Positions 48,020 through 57,024 of a stretch of DNA of 64,000 nt are shown here, piece after piece. This stretch comes from DAOUJW01 sp965218945 (lineage in GTDB: Bacteria; Chloroflexota; Dehalococcoidia; Lucifugimonadales; UBA2985). Location of the stretch: the NCBI GenBank assembly GCA_965218945.1, contig OZ244718.1, positions 620,001 to 684,000 of the forward strand, written 5' to 3'. Position 1 is the first letter of the stretch, and every line of letters starts with the position of its first letter. The position numbers were made by a program, and so were the translations under genes. The notes below the pieces were generated by a model. That model did no database searches, was not told the DNA's origin, and saw nothing but the letters and a program-made list of their open reading frames with translations.

Positions 48020-50824
48020 ATGCCCGGAGACAACGAGAATCGCCCATCCCTAATGCGAGAGACGCCGCTGCTCATGCTCATGGACGGCCATGCTATGGTG
48101 CACAGGGCGTGGCACGGCATTCGGGAATCCTTGACCCTGAGCAAGACGAACGAGGACGTGAGTGGTGTCTACGCCTTTGCCAACACCTTCATCAAGGCCA
48201 TCCAGGATTGGAAGCCGACTCACTGCGCCATCGCCTTCGATATGTCCGCGCCCACGTTCAGGCACATCCAGTTCCCCGACTACAAGGCCCAGAGGCCGGA
48301 GACGCCCGATGGGCTCAGGGCCCAGTTTCCCTGGGTGAGGCGGTTGATGGAGGCCTTCAACGTGCCCATTTTCGAGGTGGAGGAGTACGAGGCCGACGAC
48401 GTTCTGGGAACCCTCAGCCGCCAGGCCACGGAGCAGGGAATGGAGACCGTCATACTGACGGGAGACACAGACACCTTCCAACTGGTGTCTCCCTCGGTGC
48501 GGGTGGTCCTGAGTCGTGGCATACAGGGTCGAGATGTCTACGACGAGGCCGCGGTGAGAGAATATTACGGAGGTTTGAGTCCTACACAGCAGCCGGATAT
48601 CAAGGCGCTGGAGGGTGACACTTCGGACAACATTCCCGGAGTGCCTAAAGTCGGACGGAAGACCGCCGTCAAGCTGATACAGGACTATGGCAGCATACAG
48701 GGCATCTACTCGGATATAGATAGCGTGGCCCCTCCCAGAATAAAGGAGGCCCTCGCATCCCACGAGGCCAGGGTGAGGCAGGGTCTGGAGCTTACGACGA
48801 TAGTGACCAGCGTGCCCATCACCCTGGACACCGAGTCCTGCCGCTTCTGGCAGTACGACCGCGAGCAGGTGGTTGGCCTTCTCCGGGACCTGGAGTTCAG
48901 GAGCATAGTGTCCAGGGTGCCGGAGGGCATACCCCAACAGGAGCAGCCGTCCCAGGGAGTGCTCATGGAGGAGGAGGTTGTCGCGGAGAAGGGCGAGTAC
49001 TCTACAGTCTACGACGTGGAGCACTTGGAGGCCGTCATATCTGAGATGAGGGCTGCCGGCAGCTTCACCTTCGACGTGGAGACTACGGGGAAAGACCCAG
49101 TCGCCTCGGACCTGGTGGGCGTGTCTCTCTCGGCGGTTTCGGGTAAGGCCTGCTACATACCGCTGGGGCACCAGGAGGGCGGCCAGATACCCCTCGAGAA
49201 AGCCTTGGACTACCTCAAGCCCCTGTTTGAAGACCCGGCGGTGGGCAAGACGGCCCACAACGGAAACTACGATATGACGGTGCTGGCCAAGTACGGCATC
49301 TGGGTCAACAACCTGGACTTCGATACTATGGTGGCGGCGCATCTGCTTGGCGAGAAGTCCCTGGGTCTAAAGAACCTGGCCTTCACTCGCCTCAATCAGG
49401 AAATGACGCCGATAGACGCTCTGATTGGAACGGGGCGCAAACAGAAGACTATGGCCCAGGTTCCTGTTGAGCAGGCGTCCGACTACGCAGCCGCCGACGC
49501 CGATATGACCCAGCGCCTGAAGGACATCTTCCAGCCGACGCTGAAGCAGGAGGAGTCCCTGTCGGAGGTGTTCGCGGGCATGGAGATGCCGCTGGTTCCG
49601 GTGCTGGTGCGGATGCAGCGCAACGGCGTCTTCCTGGACGTGGAGCGTCTGCGGGACATGGCTGTGGACCTGGGAGAGCGCCTCGGAAACCTGGAGCAGG
49701 AGGTGTTCGACACAATCGGGCACAGGTTCACGCTCAACTCCACCCAGCAGCTGGCGGACGTGCTGTTCAACGAGATGAGGCTGCCCCGAACCAAGCGCAC
49801 CAAGACGGGCTACTCCACCGACGCGGCCGTGCTGGAGAACCTCAAGATGATGCTCAACGAGGGCAGGGTAGAGGACGCAGACCCCAGGTCGCTTCAGGTG
49901 CTGGACGGCATTCTGGAGTATCGTGAGCTCTCCAAGCTGAAGTCGACGTACGTGGACTCCCTGCCGCAGCTGGTCAACCCGTTCACGGGGCGCGTCCACA
50001 CCAGCTACAACCAGACGGGGTCGGCGACGGGCCGCATGTCCAGCAACGATCCAAACCTGCAGAACATACCCGTCCGCACGGAACTGGGCAGGCAGGTGCG
50101 AAGAGCCTTCGTGGCGGAGCGAGCGCCGGAGTGGACTCTCCTGGCCGCCGACTACTCCCAGATAGAGCTTCGTATACTGGCGCACCTATCCAGGGACCTG
50201 GGGCTGCTGGAGGCCTTCCTGCGGGATGAGGACATCCACGCCGCTACCGCCTCTCAGGTGAACAACGTGCCAATCGAGGCTGTGACCTCGGATATGAGGC
50301 GTGTCGCTAAGGTGATGAACTTCGGAGTCATCTACGGCCTCAGCGCCTTTGGCATCTCCCAGCAGACTGATCTGGCTCCCGACCAGGGCGCGAAGTTCAT
50401 CGAGAGCTACTTTGCCAAGTACCCGGGCATCCAGATTTACCTTGAGGAAACCAAGGCGCAGGGTCGGAAGACGGGCTACCTGGAGACCGTCTGTGGTCGA
50501 CGTCGCTACTTCCCGGAGTTAGGCTCCTCCAACTTCCACATTAGGCAGGCCGCCGAGCGCATGGCGGTGAATATGCCCATACAGGGCACCGCCGCGGACG
50601 TCATCAAGCTGGCGATGGTGAGCATAGACAAGCGGATGCAGGAGCAGGGGATGCGCAGCCGGATGATCCTCCAGGTGCACGACGAGCTGATCTTCGAGAC
50701 GCCGCAGGAGGAGATGGACGCCCTGAGAGCGCTGGTCGAGGAGCTTATGCCCGCGGCGCTGGACTTGGTCGTGCCCCTCAAGGTGGAACTCAAGACAGGC
50801 GACAACTGGGGGGATTTGGAATAG
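48020..50824 (+). CDS. polA: DNA polymerase I
   Basis: 934 residues with all three activities. 5'-3' exonuclease (about 1-290: MLMDGHAMVHRAW, EADDVLGT, DTSDNIPGV). 3'-5' exonuclease with intact ligands Asp352 and Glu354 in FDVETTG, Asn414/Asp418 in AHNGNYDMT, Tyr489/Asp493. Polymerase motif A AADYSQIELRILAH, motif B RRVAKVMNFGVIYGLSAFG, motif C QVHDELIFE. An intact proofreading site is worth noting, since several Gram-positive and thermophile PolAs have lost it. Confidence 0.97.
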   Translation: MPGDNENRPSLMRETPLLMLMDGHAMVHRAWHGIRESLTLSKTNEDVSGVYAFANTFIKAIQDWKPTHCAIAFDMSAPTFRHIQFPDYKAQRPETPDGLRAQFPWVRRLMEAFNVPIFEVEEYEADDVLGTLSRQATEQGMETVILTGDTDTFQLVSPSVRVVLSRGIQGRDVYDEAAVREYYGGLSPTQQPDIKALEGDTSDNIPGVPKVGRKTAVKLIQDYGSIQGIYSDIDSVAPPRIKEALASHEARVRQGLELTTIVTSVPITLDTESCRFWQYDREQVVGLLRDLEFRSIVSRVPEGIPQQEQPSQGVLMEEEVVAEKGEYSTVYDVEHLEAVISEMRAAGSFTFDVETTGKDPVASDLVGVSLSAVSGKACYIPLGHQEGGQIPLEKALDYLKPLFEDPAVGKTAHNGNYDMTVLAKYGIWVNNLDFDTMVAAHLLGEKSLGLKNLAFTRLNQEMTPIDALIGTGRKQKTMAQVPVEQASDYAAADADMTQRLKDIFQPTLKQEESLSEVFAGMEMPLVPVLVRMQRNGVFLDVERLRDMAVDLGERLGNLEQEVFDTIGHRFTLNSTQQLADVLFNEMRLPRTKRTKTGYSTDAAVLENLKMMLNEGRVEDADPRSLQVLDGILEYRELSKLKSTYVDSLPQLVNPFTGRVHTSYNQTGSATGRMSSNDPNLQNIPVRTELGRQVRRAFVAERAPEWTLLAADYSQIELRILAHLSRDLGLLEAFLRDEDIHAATASQVNNVPIEAVTSDMRRVAKVMNFGVIYGLSAFGISQQTDLAPDQGAKFIESYFAKYPGIQIYLEETKAQGRKTGYLETVCGRRRYFPELGSSNFHIRQAAERMAVNMPIQGTAADVIKLAMVSIDKRMQEQGMRSRMILQVHDELIFETPQEEMDALRALVEELMPAALDLVVPLKVELKTGDNWGDLE

Positions 50825-50961
50825 GGGTGCAGTGATGCGCTTGTAAGCGCTTCAACTCGCGCGATGCAGGGTTCAAGTGCGGGGCAGGATACGAGTTGAG
50901 TGATACATGTGAACCGCCGTTGTGTGCTATCATATTGCTATCAGACTATCAGGGGTGCGCT

Positions 50962-51219
50962 ATGGGAACCATCAACGTGCGGCGTTTGGATGACGAGGTG
51001 GTCAACCGGCTCAAGCGTCGCGCCGCCGAGAACAACCGCTCGCTGGAGAGCGAGGCCCGGCACATCCTGGAGCAGGCCGTCGGGGACGGCATGGCGGAGA
51101 AGACCAGGGCATTCCGTGATCTGTCTCTTAAACTGCGCAGACAGAACGGAGGTCTGTCTCAAACTCCGACACACGTCCTGATCAGGGAAGACCGCGATAG
51201 CGGTCATAGGGACGCGTGA
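50962..51219 (+). CDS. FitA/Arc-like ribbon-helix-helix antitoxin
   Basis: 85 residues from ATG 50962: TINVRRLDDEVVNRLKRRAAENNRSLESEARHILEQAV is a ribbon-helix-helix DNA-binding domain of the FitA type, followed by a toxin-binding tail. The stop overlaps the PIN-toxin start, as in FitAB/VapBC pairs. Confidence 0.85.
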   Translation: MGTINVRRLDDEVVNRLKRRAAENNRSLESEARHILEQAVGDGMAEKTRAFRDLSLKLRRQNGGLSQTPTHVLIREDRDSGHRDA

Positions 51220-51644
51220 TGCGTCTGGTCGTGGACGCCAGCGTCGCTGTCAAGTGGCTTGTGGAGGAGGAATACTCTGACTACGCCGGTCGGTTGCTTG
51301 AAGAGAGTCACGATCTTTACGCTCCTCGGCTGATGGCTTCGGAGATTGGCAACGCGCTGTGGCGAAGGGTCCGTATGGGGGATATAGAGCGAAGCCAGGC
51401 AGTAGCGCTGGCAGCCTCCGTTTCAGAAATGGCAGTTCGTTGGATAGAAGATGAAGAGGTCTGTCCGGACGCGGTCCGGTTGGCCCTGGCGCTGGAGCGC
51501 CCGGTGTATGATTGCGTGTACCTAGCACTAGCGCATCGGATAGGGGCAATGTTGGTGACGGCGGACGTCCGTTTCGTGAATGCGCTGTCGGAGACGGAGC
51601 ATGGGGGAGCGGTGGTTACGCTCGAGAGCTTTGCGCCGGCGTGA
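51219..51644 (+). CDS. PIN-domain toxin (VapC-like)
   Basis: 141 residues: MRLVVDASVAVKWLVEEE (Asp6), MASEIGNALW (Glu), CVYLALAHRIGAMLVTADVRF (acidic ligand and the terminal Asp). Probable ribonuclease inhibited by the upstream FitA-like protein. Second toxin-antitoxin pair of this window, unrelated to the first by sequence. Confidence 0.87.
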   Translation: MRLVVDASVAVKWLVEEEYSDYAGRLLEESHDLYAPRLMASEIGNALWRRVRMGDIERSQAVALAASVSEMAVRWIEDEEVCPDAVRLALALERPVYDCVYLALAHRIGAMLVTADVRFVNALSETEHGGAVVTLESFAPA

Positions 51645-51682
51645 CGTGGGCGCGTAAAAAAGGCACACCATTTCTCTTTCTG

Positions 51683-51708
51683 CCATTCCTGCGCAAGCAG
51701 GAATCCAG
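51683..51708. repeat. Dispersed CATTCCTGC palindrome
   Basis: CCATTCCTGCGCAAGCAGG followed by AATCCAG; identical in plan to the site split by a miniature element at 56634-56837. A second unit of the CCCCGTATCAAGTACGGGG type follows at 51739-51780. Confidence 0.65.
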
Positions 51709-51810
51709 AGAGTCTGTCCGCTCGCTTGGTTCGACAGGCTCACCCCCCTATCAAGTACGGGGCAGGCTACGAGCGGGAACGAAGGCTGAATTTCCAAGTG
51801 GGAGATTGAC

Positions 51811-52557
51811 TTGAGAAACCTACCCGAGGGGGAGCGGTATGCGCGCCTGGCTGGGGCGCTGCTGTTCCGGCTGGCAACTTTGGCCTTTATCCTGGCCATT
51901 CCGACGTTTCTGGTCACCACCAACGTCCGCCTTGCCTTCAGCAGCGTTCAGCTGTACACCTACGGCTTCGAGCGATACAATGTCACGCGCACGACCGGCC
52001 TGAACTCGGCCCAGCTAATGACGGTGGGGCGAGAGATCCGGGACTACTTCAACTCCTCGGAGGAGTTTCTGGACGTCAATGTGGTCCTTGGCGGCGAGGA
52101 ACGGCCGCTCTTCAACCAGAACGAGATACTGCACATGCGGGACGTGAAGGGTCTTGTGCGGGGGGTGTACAGCGTCCAGCAGATCACGGGCATCTACATG
52201 GTCGTCTATATGGCGGTTGTGTTGGCGGCGTCCAGGGGCAGGAGCCTTCGCAGGGCAGCGGGCCTTGTTATGGCTGGGAGCCTGCTGACTATTGCTATGG
52301 TGGGCGCGACAGGGCTGGTCTCGCTGGTGGGCTTCGACTTCCTCTTTGAGCAGTTCCACATCATCAGCTTCAGCAACGATTTGTGGATGCTGGACCCAAG
52401 GCACAACTATCTGACGCGGCTGTTCACCCAGGGGTTCTTCCTGGAGGCCACCATCTTCGTGGCTGCGGGCGTGATATTGCAGGCGCTGCTGCTGGCGGCG
52501 CTGGCCTGGTTCATCCGGCGGTGGGTGTCCAAGCGAGAGGCTGCTGCCCGAGTTTGA
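51811..52557 (+). CDS. TIGR01906 / DUF1461 integral membrane protein
   Basis: 248 residues from a TTG with GGGAG upstream. A membrane helix at 17-38, the family-specific extracellular region (YGFERYNVTRTTGLNSAQLMTVGREIRDYFNSSEEFLDV ... FNQNEILHMRDVKGLV), two further central helices and a C-terminal one. DUF1461 is common in Chloroflexota and Firmicutes; its function is unknown. Confidence 0.88.
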   Translation: MRNLPEGERYARLAGALLFRLATLAFILAIPTFLVTTNVRLAFSSVQLYTYGFERYNVTRTTGLNSAQLMTVGREIRDYFNSSEEFLDVNVVLGGEERPLFNQNEILHMRDVKGLVRGVYSVQQITGIYMVVYMAVVLAASRGRSLRRAAGLVMAGSLLTIAMVGATGLVSLVGFDFLFEQFHIISFSNDLWMLDPRHNYLTRLFTQGFFLEATIFVAAGVILQALLLAALAWFIRRWVSKREAAARV

Positions 52558-52569
52558 TTTGCTGCCTCT

Positions 52570-52632
52570 ACACCCCCATCCCCGTATCAAGTCCTGTCCC
52601 CGACTCAGATCGGGGAACGGGGCAGGCTCTAA
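52570..52632. repeat. Dispersed inverted repeat, CCCCGTATCAAGT class
   Basis: CCCCGTATCAAGTCCTGTCC ... GGGGAACGGGGCAGGCTC; the second half of the motif matches the unit at 17351-17402. Confidence 0.5.
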
Positions 52633-52689
52633 CCTTCCCCCGCCAAGCGGGGGAAGGGATACTGAGTGACTACCTGGGCTGAGGGCTAC

Positions 52690-52938
52690 CTAGAAGTCCA
52701 TTCCCGAGCAGCCGCAGGCGCCGCCCGCGCCGCAGCCGCAACCACCGCCGGCGGCAAGGTTGGAAGTTGCTCGCGTGTTGCCATATTCGTCCGTGATGAA
52801 TGCAGCGAACACGGACAGCGCCCTGGAGGTCTCGTTGCCGCAGTCGGGGCAGGGGGCCTCATCGTCCATTTTGTCCATCGGGCGAAGCTTCTCAAAGCGG
52901 TTCCGGCAGGTCGTGCAAACGTACTCGTAGACGGGCAT
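52690..52938 (-). CDS. FmdB-family zinc-ribbon protein with Cys/Gly tail
   Basis: 82 residues. N-terminal MPVYEYVCTTCRNRFEKLRPM and CPDCG make the FmdB zinc ribbon (Cys 8, 11, 30, 33). The tail GGGCGCGAGGACGCSG adds four further Cys in a Gly-rich string. Its role in this locus is unclear; it lies directly downstream of the copper-type cluster on the same strand and may belong to it. Confidence 0.85.
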   Translation of the reverse strand: MPVYEYVCTTCRNRFEKLRPMDKMDDEAPCPDCGNETSRALSVFAAFITDEYGNTRATSNLAAGGGCGCGAGGACGCSGMDF

Positions 52939-53001
52939 CTTATCACCTCTGGACTTGTTTCTTAGATTTTATCTCGCTGCGTTCAGGGCGTCAATTCCCG
53001 C

Positions 53002-54573
53002 CTAGCCATCCCCCAAAATGGGCTGTGCCACTATCCACAGGCTGATGACGGTGTACATCACCATCAGGGCCAGCATGGGGTACTGGCTCCTCATTGCCGA
53101 CCTGTGGTCCCGCATGGTGCGCAGGGCGATTACGTGGGCCGCGTAGACGGCGCTGATGTGCCCCAGGACTATGGCTCCCACGCTCAGGAACCAGGCGAAC
53201 CTTGCGTTGACCAGAGCGATATTGACCTTGTAGTCGGCGGCGCCAAATATGTCCCACCCGTAGCCAAAGGGGTCCGATGCCAAGGGTATGATGAGCTGAC
53301 CCTGTATTGCCAACAGGGTGAAGAAGTGGGCGATGTTGTAGGCCAGGGCTATCGGGACCAGGGAGTAGACGAAGGCGCGGGCTATGTCGGACACGGGCAG
53401 GTCGTCTCCGGCGGCTAAGGCTATCATTTGGGAGAAGACGAGATACGTCCCGATGAAGATGGCCGGGAACAGTATGAGACCAAGGGTGTCGGTGGCGATG
53501 CGGGCATTGGAGCTGAACTCCCCGGAGCTGAACGCCGCCGACCACACGTCCCAGATTCCGATTTTGATGTCCAACCAGAGTGGGGTCGCCTTGAAGCCGT
53601 CGAAGGTCACGGCGGCCAGCACCAGGATGACAAAGACCAGGATGTCCGTGCTCACGTTCTCCCAGCGCGCCAGCCCCACCGACCAGGGCCGCAAGTTGAG
53701 CTCGCGCTCGCTGCGGTCGGCGCGCTCCCAGCAGGCGTAGCAGTTGACGCACTCGTCCATGAAAGGGATGCAGGCGGCATCGCAGTCAGCGCAGTAGTCG
53801 TCGCGAGTCACTCGCGCCTCCGTAGGGGCGAACCGGGCCAGGAAGCCGAACACAACGGAGAATCCCTCTCCGTAGCGGAGCCAAATATGCCTGCCGAAGA
53901 GGAGCATCCCGACCCAGGTTATAACGGAATAGGCCAGGACCAGCAGGGCGATATTGATAGGGTCCGAGGCTCCCGGAAAGGCATTCTCCAGCCAGGCAAA
54001 GACTAAGAATAGGGCAAAGGCGGGCCATGCGCCAAGCCCGCTTGGGTATTCGAAACCGAGGTCTAGACCGGAGTCCGGCCTGAATCGCCTGTTCAACGTC
54101 TCCGCCCAGCCAAAGAGGATGCTCCAAGGGTTCATCAACGTCCACAGGTTGCCCACAAGGGCCACGAAAAAGCCCAGACCCACCCACCAGATGACCCACA
54201 CGAATGTGGGGGCGAAGTTGGCGCTGGGCGATTGGTCTCCCAGTATGCCCGCAGCGATCACCAGCAGGAAGAGAAAGACCGCGGACACCTGCGCCGCGAT
54301 GATGAAGGCGCGGCTCTGGAGCAGCGCCGCAAGCGGGCGAAGGCCAAAGAGGTTGTAGCGCCAGTACCCGTGCAGCCCCGGCGCGCCTCTCACAAACACG
54401 CCAATCACCACGAATGAGAGGGCTACAGTCGCCGCGGCTCCCAGCAAGTAGTACTCCAGTGGGACGGGCAGGTCGTACCGCTCCCCGAAGCCGTGGGCGT
54501 AGACCGGCTGCGCCGCCAGCGCCCCCACTGCAACGAGCAGGAGCGCCGGCACCATGTATATTGGCCGTATCAT
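53002..54573 (-). CDS. Polytopic membrane protein with six-Cys loop ('fenitrothion hydrolase'-like family)
   Basis: 523 residues with 10-12 membrane helices. A signal-like N-terminus leads to AHGFGERYDLPVPLEYY, the sequence motif of a family annotated in databases as fenitrothion hydrolase, probably a misnomer. Residues 261-281 hold six Cys in a loop, C-x2-C-x3-C-x6-C-x2-C-x2-C (YCADCDAACIPFMDEC and VNCYAC), which I do not recall from typical relatives. Metal or iron-sulfur binding is inferred. The neighbours are a cupredoxin-like lipoprotein and CopA further along, so a copper role is plausible. Confidence 0.7.
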   Translation of the reverse strand: MIRPIYMVPALLLVAVGALAAQPVYAHGFGERYDLPVPLEYYLLGAAATVALSFVVIGVFVRGAPGLHGYWRYNLFGLRPLAALLQSRAFIIAAQVSAVFLFLLVIAAGILGDQSPSANFAPTFVWVIWWVGLGFFVALVGNLWTLMNPWSILFGWAETLNRRFRPDSGLDLGFEYPSGLGAWPAFALFLVFAWLENAFPGASDPINIALLVLAYSVITWVGMLLFGRHIWLRYGEGFSVVFGFLARFAPTEARVTRDDYCADCDAACIPFMDECVNCYACWERADRSERELNLRPWSVGLARWENVSTDILVFVILVLAAVTFDGFKATPLWLDIKIGIWDVWSAAFSSGEFSSNARIATDTLGLILFPAIFIGTYLVFSQMIALAAGDDLPVSDIARAFVYSLVPIALAYNIAHFFTLLAIQGQLIIPLASDPFGYGWDIFGAADYKVNIALVNARFAWFLSVGAIVLGHISAVYAAHVIALRTMRDHRSAMRSQYPMLALMVMYTVISLWIVAQPILGDG

Positions 54574-54605
54574 GTCAAGCTACCTCTATAAAGTTCCACG
54601 TCGGT

Positions 54606-55382
54606 CTACCGGGGCTGGACCACCAATCGGCCCAGCTCTATCTCCTCTTCCTGGCCCTCGCTTCCTCCGTCTCCACTGCCGTTTGTGTGGTCGGTGGGCA
54701 TGGACTGCCCATCGTCCAGCATGACGGTTGTCATGGCCTGTATGCCGTAGTCGCAATGCTGGGCGTTGTTCAGGCTCACCATGATCTCGTATTTCCCGGA
54801 GCTTTCGTAAAGGCGGGTGTCGAAGGTAACCTGGGGGTTCGCATACATGCCGACCGGCTCACCGTTCACCTGCAGGTGCCAATGATTTCCGTCGGGCGAC
54901 AGATCGAAGTTCTGGGTCTCAACCGATACTTCTACGAGGTTGGGTTCATCTGCGGGGCTTGCGCTGACCGAAATCTGCGGCATAGGCGCGCCCGACGCAA
55001 GTTCCGCCTTGCACTCGTCTACATCCTCCCTGTGCGTGTGGCCGCCTTCGCTTCCGTCCGCGGAAGAGATGTGGATGGTGAGTGGAAAGCTCCCGGTGGC
55101 ATAGGCGTCGAACTCCACGGTTACGGGCATATCGGGTCCAACGTCTCCTTCCAGGTCGTACCCGTGCAGGTGGTAGTTCACAAGCTCGTCAGACGTCAAC
55201 TCGATGGTTATCTTGTCGTCCTGCTTTGCCTCCAACGTCGTGTTCCCCTGCGCGAGGGCGCCGTCCTTGATCTCCAGAGTGAAGGTCAGCTCCTCCGGCT
55301 CGCCTCCGCCGCAAGCCGCGATGAGGGCGGTCAGGGCCAGGGCGGCTATCAGTGCAGCCAGCAAAGTCTTTGACTTATTCAT
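54606..55382 (-). CDS. Lipoprotein with cupredoxin-like domain
   Basis: 258 residues. Signal peptide with lipobox at Cys24 (ALIAACGGG). Residues 30-100 resemble a cupredoxin/plastocyanin-like beta-sandwich with the copper-ligand-like NYHLHGYDLE, and a second, beta-rich half contains a His-rich phrase (GNHWHLQVNG and AQHCDYGIQAM). C-terminal low-complexity acidic tail. Probably faces outward at the membrane surface. Neighbours suggest copper binding; no direct proof. Confidence 0.72.
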   Translation of the reverse strand: MNKSKTLLAALIAALALTALIAACGGGEPEELTFTLEIKDGALAQGNTTLEAKQDDKITIELTSDELVNYHLHGYDLEGDVGPDMPVTVEFDAYATGSFPLTIHISSADGSEGGHTHREDVDECKAELASGAPMPQISVSASPADEPNLVEVSVETQNFDLSPDGNHWHLQVNGEPVGMYANPQVTFDTRLYESSGKYEIMVSLNNAQHCDYGIQAMTTVMLDDGQSMPTDHTNGSGDGGSEGQEEEIELGRLVVQPR

Positions 55383-55403
55383 TAGATTAAATCCTCGTTT
55401 AGT

Positions 55404-55994
55404 CTACGTTCTCCGTCTCGACCGTCCTCTTCCCGTGGACTGTCGCAGGTACCATGCTACCGCAACCAGAAGGGGTATGGCTGAGATCAGCACGATGATT
55501 ACCCCCCAGTTCACCCTTGCGTAGCTGACGCTCAGTGGGAACTCCAGCACGGTCTGCCGGTCGCCCTGAGCGATGTCGACAATGAAGCCCCATTCTCCCT
55601 CCTGAAGCAGCGCCACGTTCAGGTCGTACCAGTTGTAGGTTGGGGGAGTGGTGTAGGCGTCCAGTGGCCCCAGCATAACGGATTCCGGCAGAGGGCCCAC
55701 CGCTCTAACGCTGACGGAGGCGTCCGTTACCGGCTCTCCTCCGTCGGCGGTCAACAGCACAATGGACATATGGAGGCTGCCCACCCTTGGACTTGGCGGC
55801 GACACCCGAACATCCACCCGGTATGCGCCCTGCGTGGTCTCCAGGATGGACACCGTCTGACCGTTGGCCTCCGCAACGGAGGCGTCGATGGTGATCCAGA
55901 GGGCCAATGCAGGAAACGCCAGGCCGGCTATGAAAATGTACCTGATGATATGAGACACTACACTCCCCAAGTAGCTTCTCGGCGAAGGGCACAA
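55404..55994 (-). CDS. YtkA/FixH-like membrane-anchored protein
   Basis: 196 residues. Two membrane segments: an N-terminal one (about 12-35) and one near the C-terminus (VNWGVIIVLISAIPLLVAVAWYLR). Between them lies a beta-rich YtkA-like domain (TTQGAYRVDVRVSPPSPRVGSLHMSIVLLTADGGEPVTDASVSVRAVG). Such domains are found with copper-chaperone and cytochrome oxidase assembly genes. Together with the adjacent lipoprotein it forms a short operon. Start position uncertain; a later Met/Val could serve. Confidence 0.65.
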   Translation of the reverse strand: MCPSPRSYLGSVVSHIIRYIFIAGLAFPALALWITIDASVAEANGQTVSILETTQGAYRVDVRVSPPSPRVGSLHMSIVLLTADGGEPVTDASVSVRAVGPLPESVMLGPLDAYTTPPTYNWYDLNVALLQEGEWGFIVDIAQGDRQTVLEFPLSVSYARVNWGVIIVLISAIPLLVAVAWYLRQSTGRGRSRRRT

Positions 55995-56036
55995 CCCTCG
56001 CTGTTCAAAGAGAGAAGAAAAAAGGTGGGGACGCAG

Positions 56037-56504
56037 CTACGGGGCGGGAGGTCTCTCTAGTGGGGTTGGCTGTGTCTGAGGACGTGGCGAGTTGATGAAG
56101 TAGGGCATGGCGTGATGTGTGAGGAGCAAGCCGGCGACCGCAGCCGTGAGCAGCGCCGCCGTAGCCCCCTCGACGTAGCTGACAAGATCGGGCAGGAATG
56201 CGGGCGCCATTACGGCCGGCAGTGCAAAGGCTGAGACGCCGTGCAGGACAACGCTCCTGCCCAGACCGACCCCTCCGGATGTCGAGTTCTCCTCGGTGGG
56301 TGGGAGCTCCACCGGGTGGTGGTAGGAGTTTGGAATCAGCTTCTCCAGGAGGTGGTGCCGGTGAACGTGGCTCTCGCCGGCGTGGCCACCTGACACCCAG
56401 GCGTAGCCCGCGGCGAGCGGCGCGAGGAGCATGACCGCGGCCAGAAACAGGGGCGCGAGGGCAGCCAATGGATGGGGCTTCATTGAAAGCAGTGTGCTGG
56501 TCAT
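56037..56504 (-). CDS. His-rich membrane protein, unknown family
   Basis: 155 residues. Helix 1 at about 13-35, then a His cluster GGHAGESHVHRHHLLEKLIPNSYHHPVELPP, then two or three further helices (AFALPAVMAPAFLPDL and EGATAALLTAAVAGLLLTHHAMPYF). Nine His between residues 40 and 65 imply metal binding. It leads the operon that includes the lipoprotein and the six-Cys membrane protein. Confidence 0.6.
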   Translation of the reverse strand: MTSTLLSMKPHPLAALAPLFLAAVMLLAPLAAGYAWVSGGHAGESHVHRHHLLEKLIPNSYHHPVELPPTEENSTSGGVGLGRSVVLHGVSAFALPAVMAPAFLPDLVSYVEGATAALLTAAVAGLLLTHHAMPYFINSPRPQTQPTPLERPPAP

Positions 56505-56564
56505 TGGACTCTATAAATCCATGATAGCTGGCGCAGTGGTGAATCGCAAGGCTGCCGTGCGCGG

Positions 56565-56947
56565 GGTATTCCCTACACGTGTTGGTATTGCCAACTTCTT
56601 TGGGATACTACTTCTTTCTTTCCCCATTCCTGCGTAAGGAGACCTTTGCATAACTCCGGTGTATCTCCCAGAAGAGGCGAACTTCTCTGTCATTCCCGTG
56701 AAAACGGGAATCTAAAGCCCCTCTTCCAAGGCATCGTAGCTTTGCAGACAGCGTTTTAAGATTCCTGCTTCCGCATGAATGACGGTGAGGGCAATTCTTG
56801 CGGGATGACGCTATGGGTTATTCAAGGGTCTCCGTAAGCAGGAATCCAGGGCACCTGTAATAGTGGACGATAGACCCCTGCTTTCGCAGGGGTGGTCTGG
56901 CGTTTGGGTGGTGTTAATTGCTATTACCAACACACCCCAGAAATACC
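56565..56947. mobile_element. Outer inverted-repeat element with 8-bp target duplication
   Basis: Ends GGTATT...GTGTTGGTA and their inverted counterpart (TACCAACAC...AATACC) form imperfect terminal repeats of about 25 bp. GTGCGCGG flanks it on both sides (56557-56564 and 56948-56955), an 8-bp target duplication. It contains a palindrome of the CATTCCTGC class, itself split by the 196-bp element at 56638. Without that insert and its 4-bp duplication the element is about 183 bp and has no ORF. Together these fill the 521-bp gap. Confidence 0.75.
56638..56833. mobile_element. 196-bp miniature inverted-repeat element, GTAA target duplication
   Basis: Ends GGAGACCTTTGCATAAC and GTTATTCAAGGGTCTCC form inverted repeats. 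GTAA flanks it on both sides (56634-56637 and 56834-56837). Removing the element restores CATTCCTGCGTAAGCAGG, a normal copy of the dispersed palindrome. Interior holds AGATTCCTGCTTCCG and CCCGTGAAAACGGG hairpins. No ORF. Same length and sequence plan (inverted) as 60227-60422. Confidence 0.85.
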
Positions 56948-57024
56948 GTGCGCGGGTGAATAGAGTCCCCCTGCCCTAGCCCTGGCAGGATAGGGGAGTA
57001 GTCAACCTGTGGATTAAGACATCC

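Noticed and set aside
50820..50960. tRNA gene suggested by GGGTTCAAGTG
   Set aside because: No acceptor stem, anticodon arm or CCA-side pairing surrounds it.
54414..55373. Open frame on the plus strand of 319 codons
   Set aside because: Antisense to the lipoprotein gene, with no recognisable domain and no ribosome-binding site.
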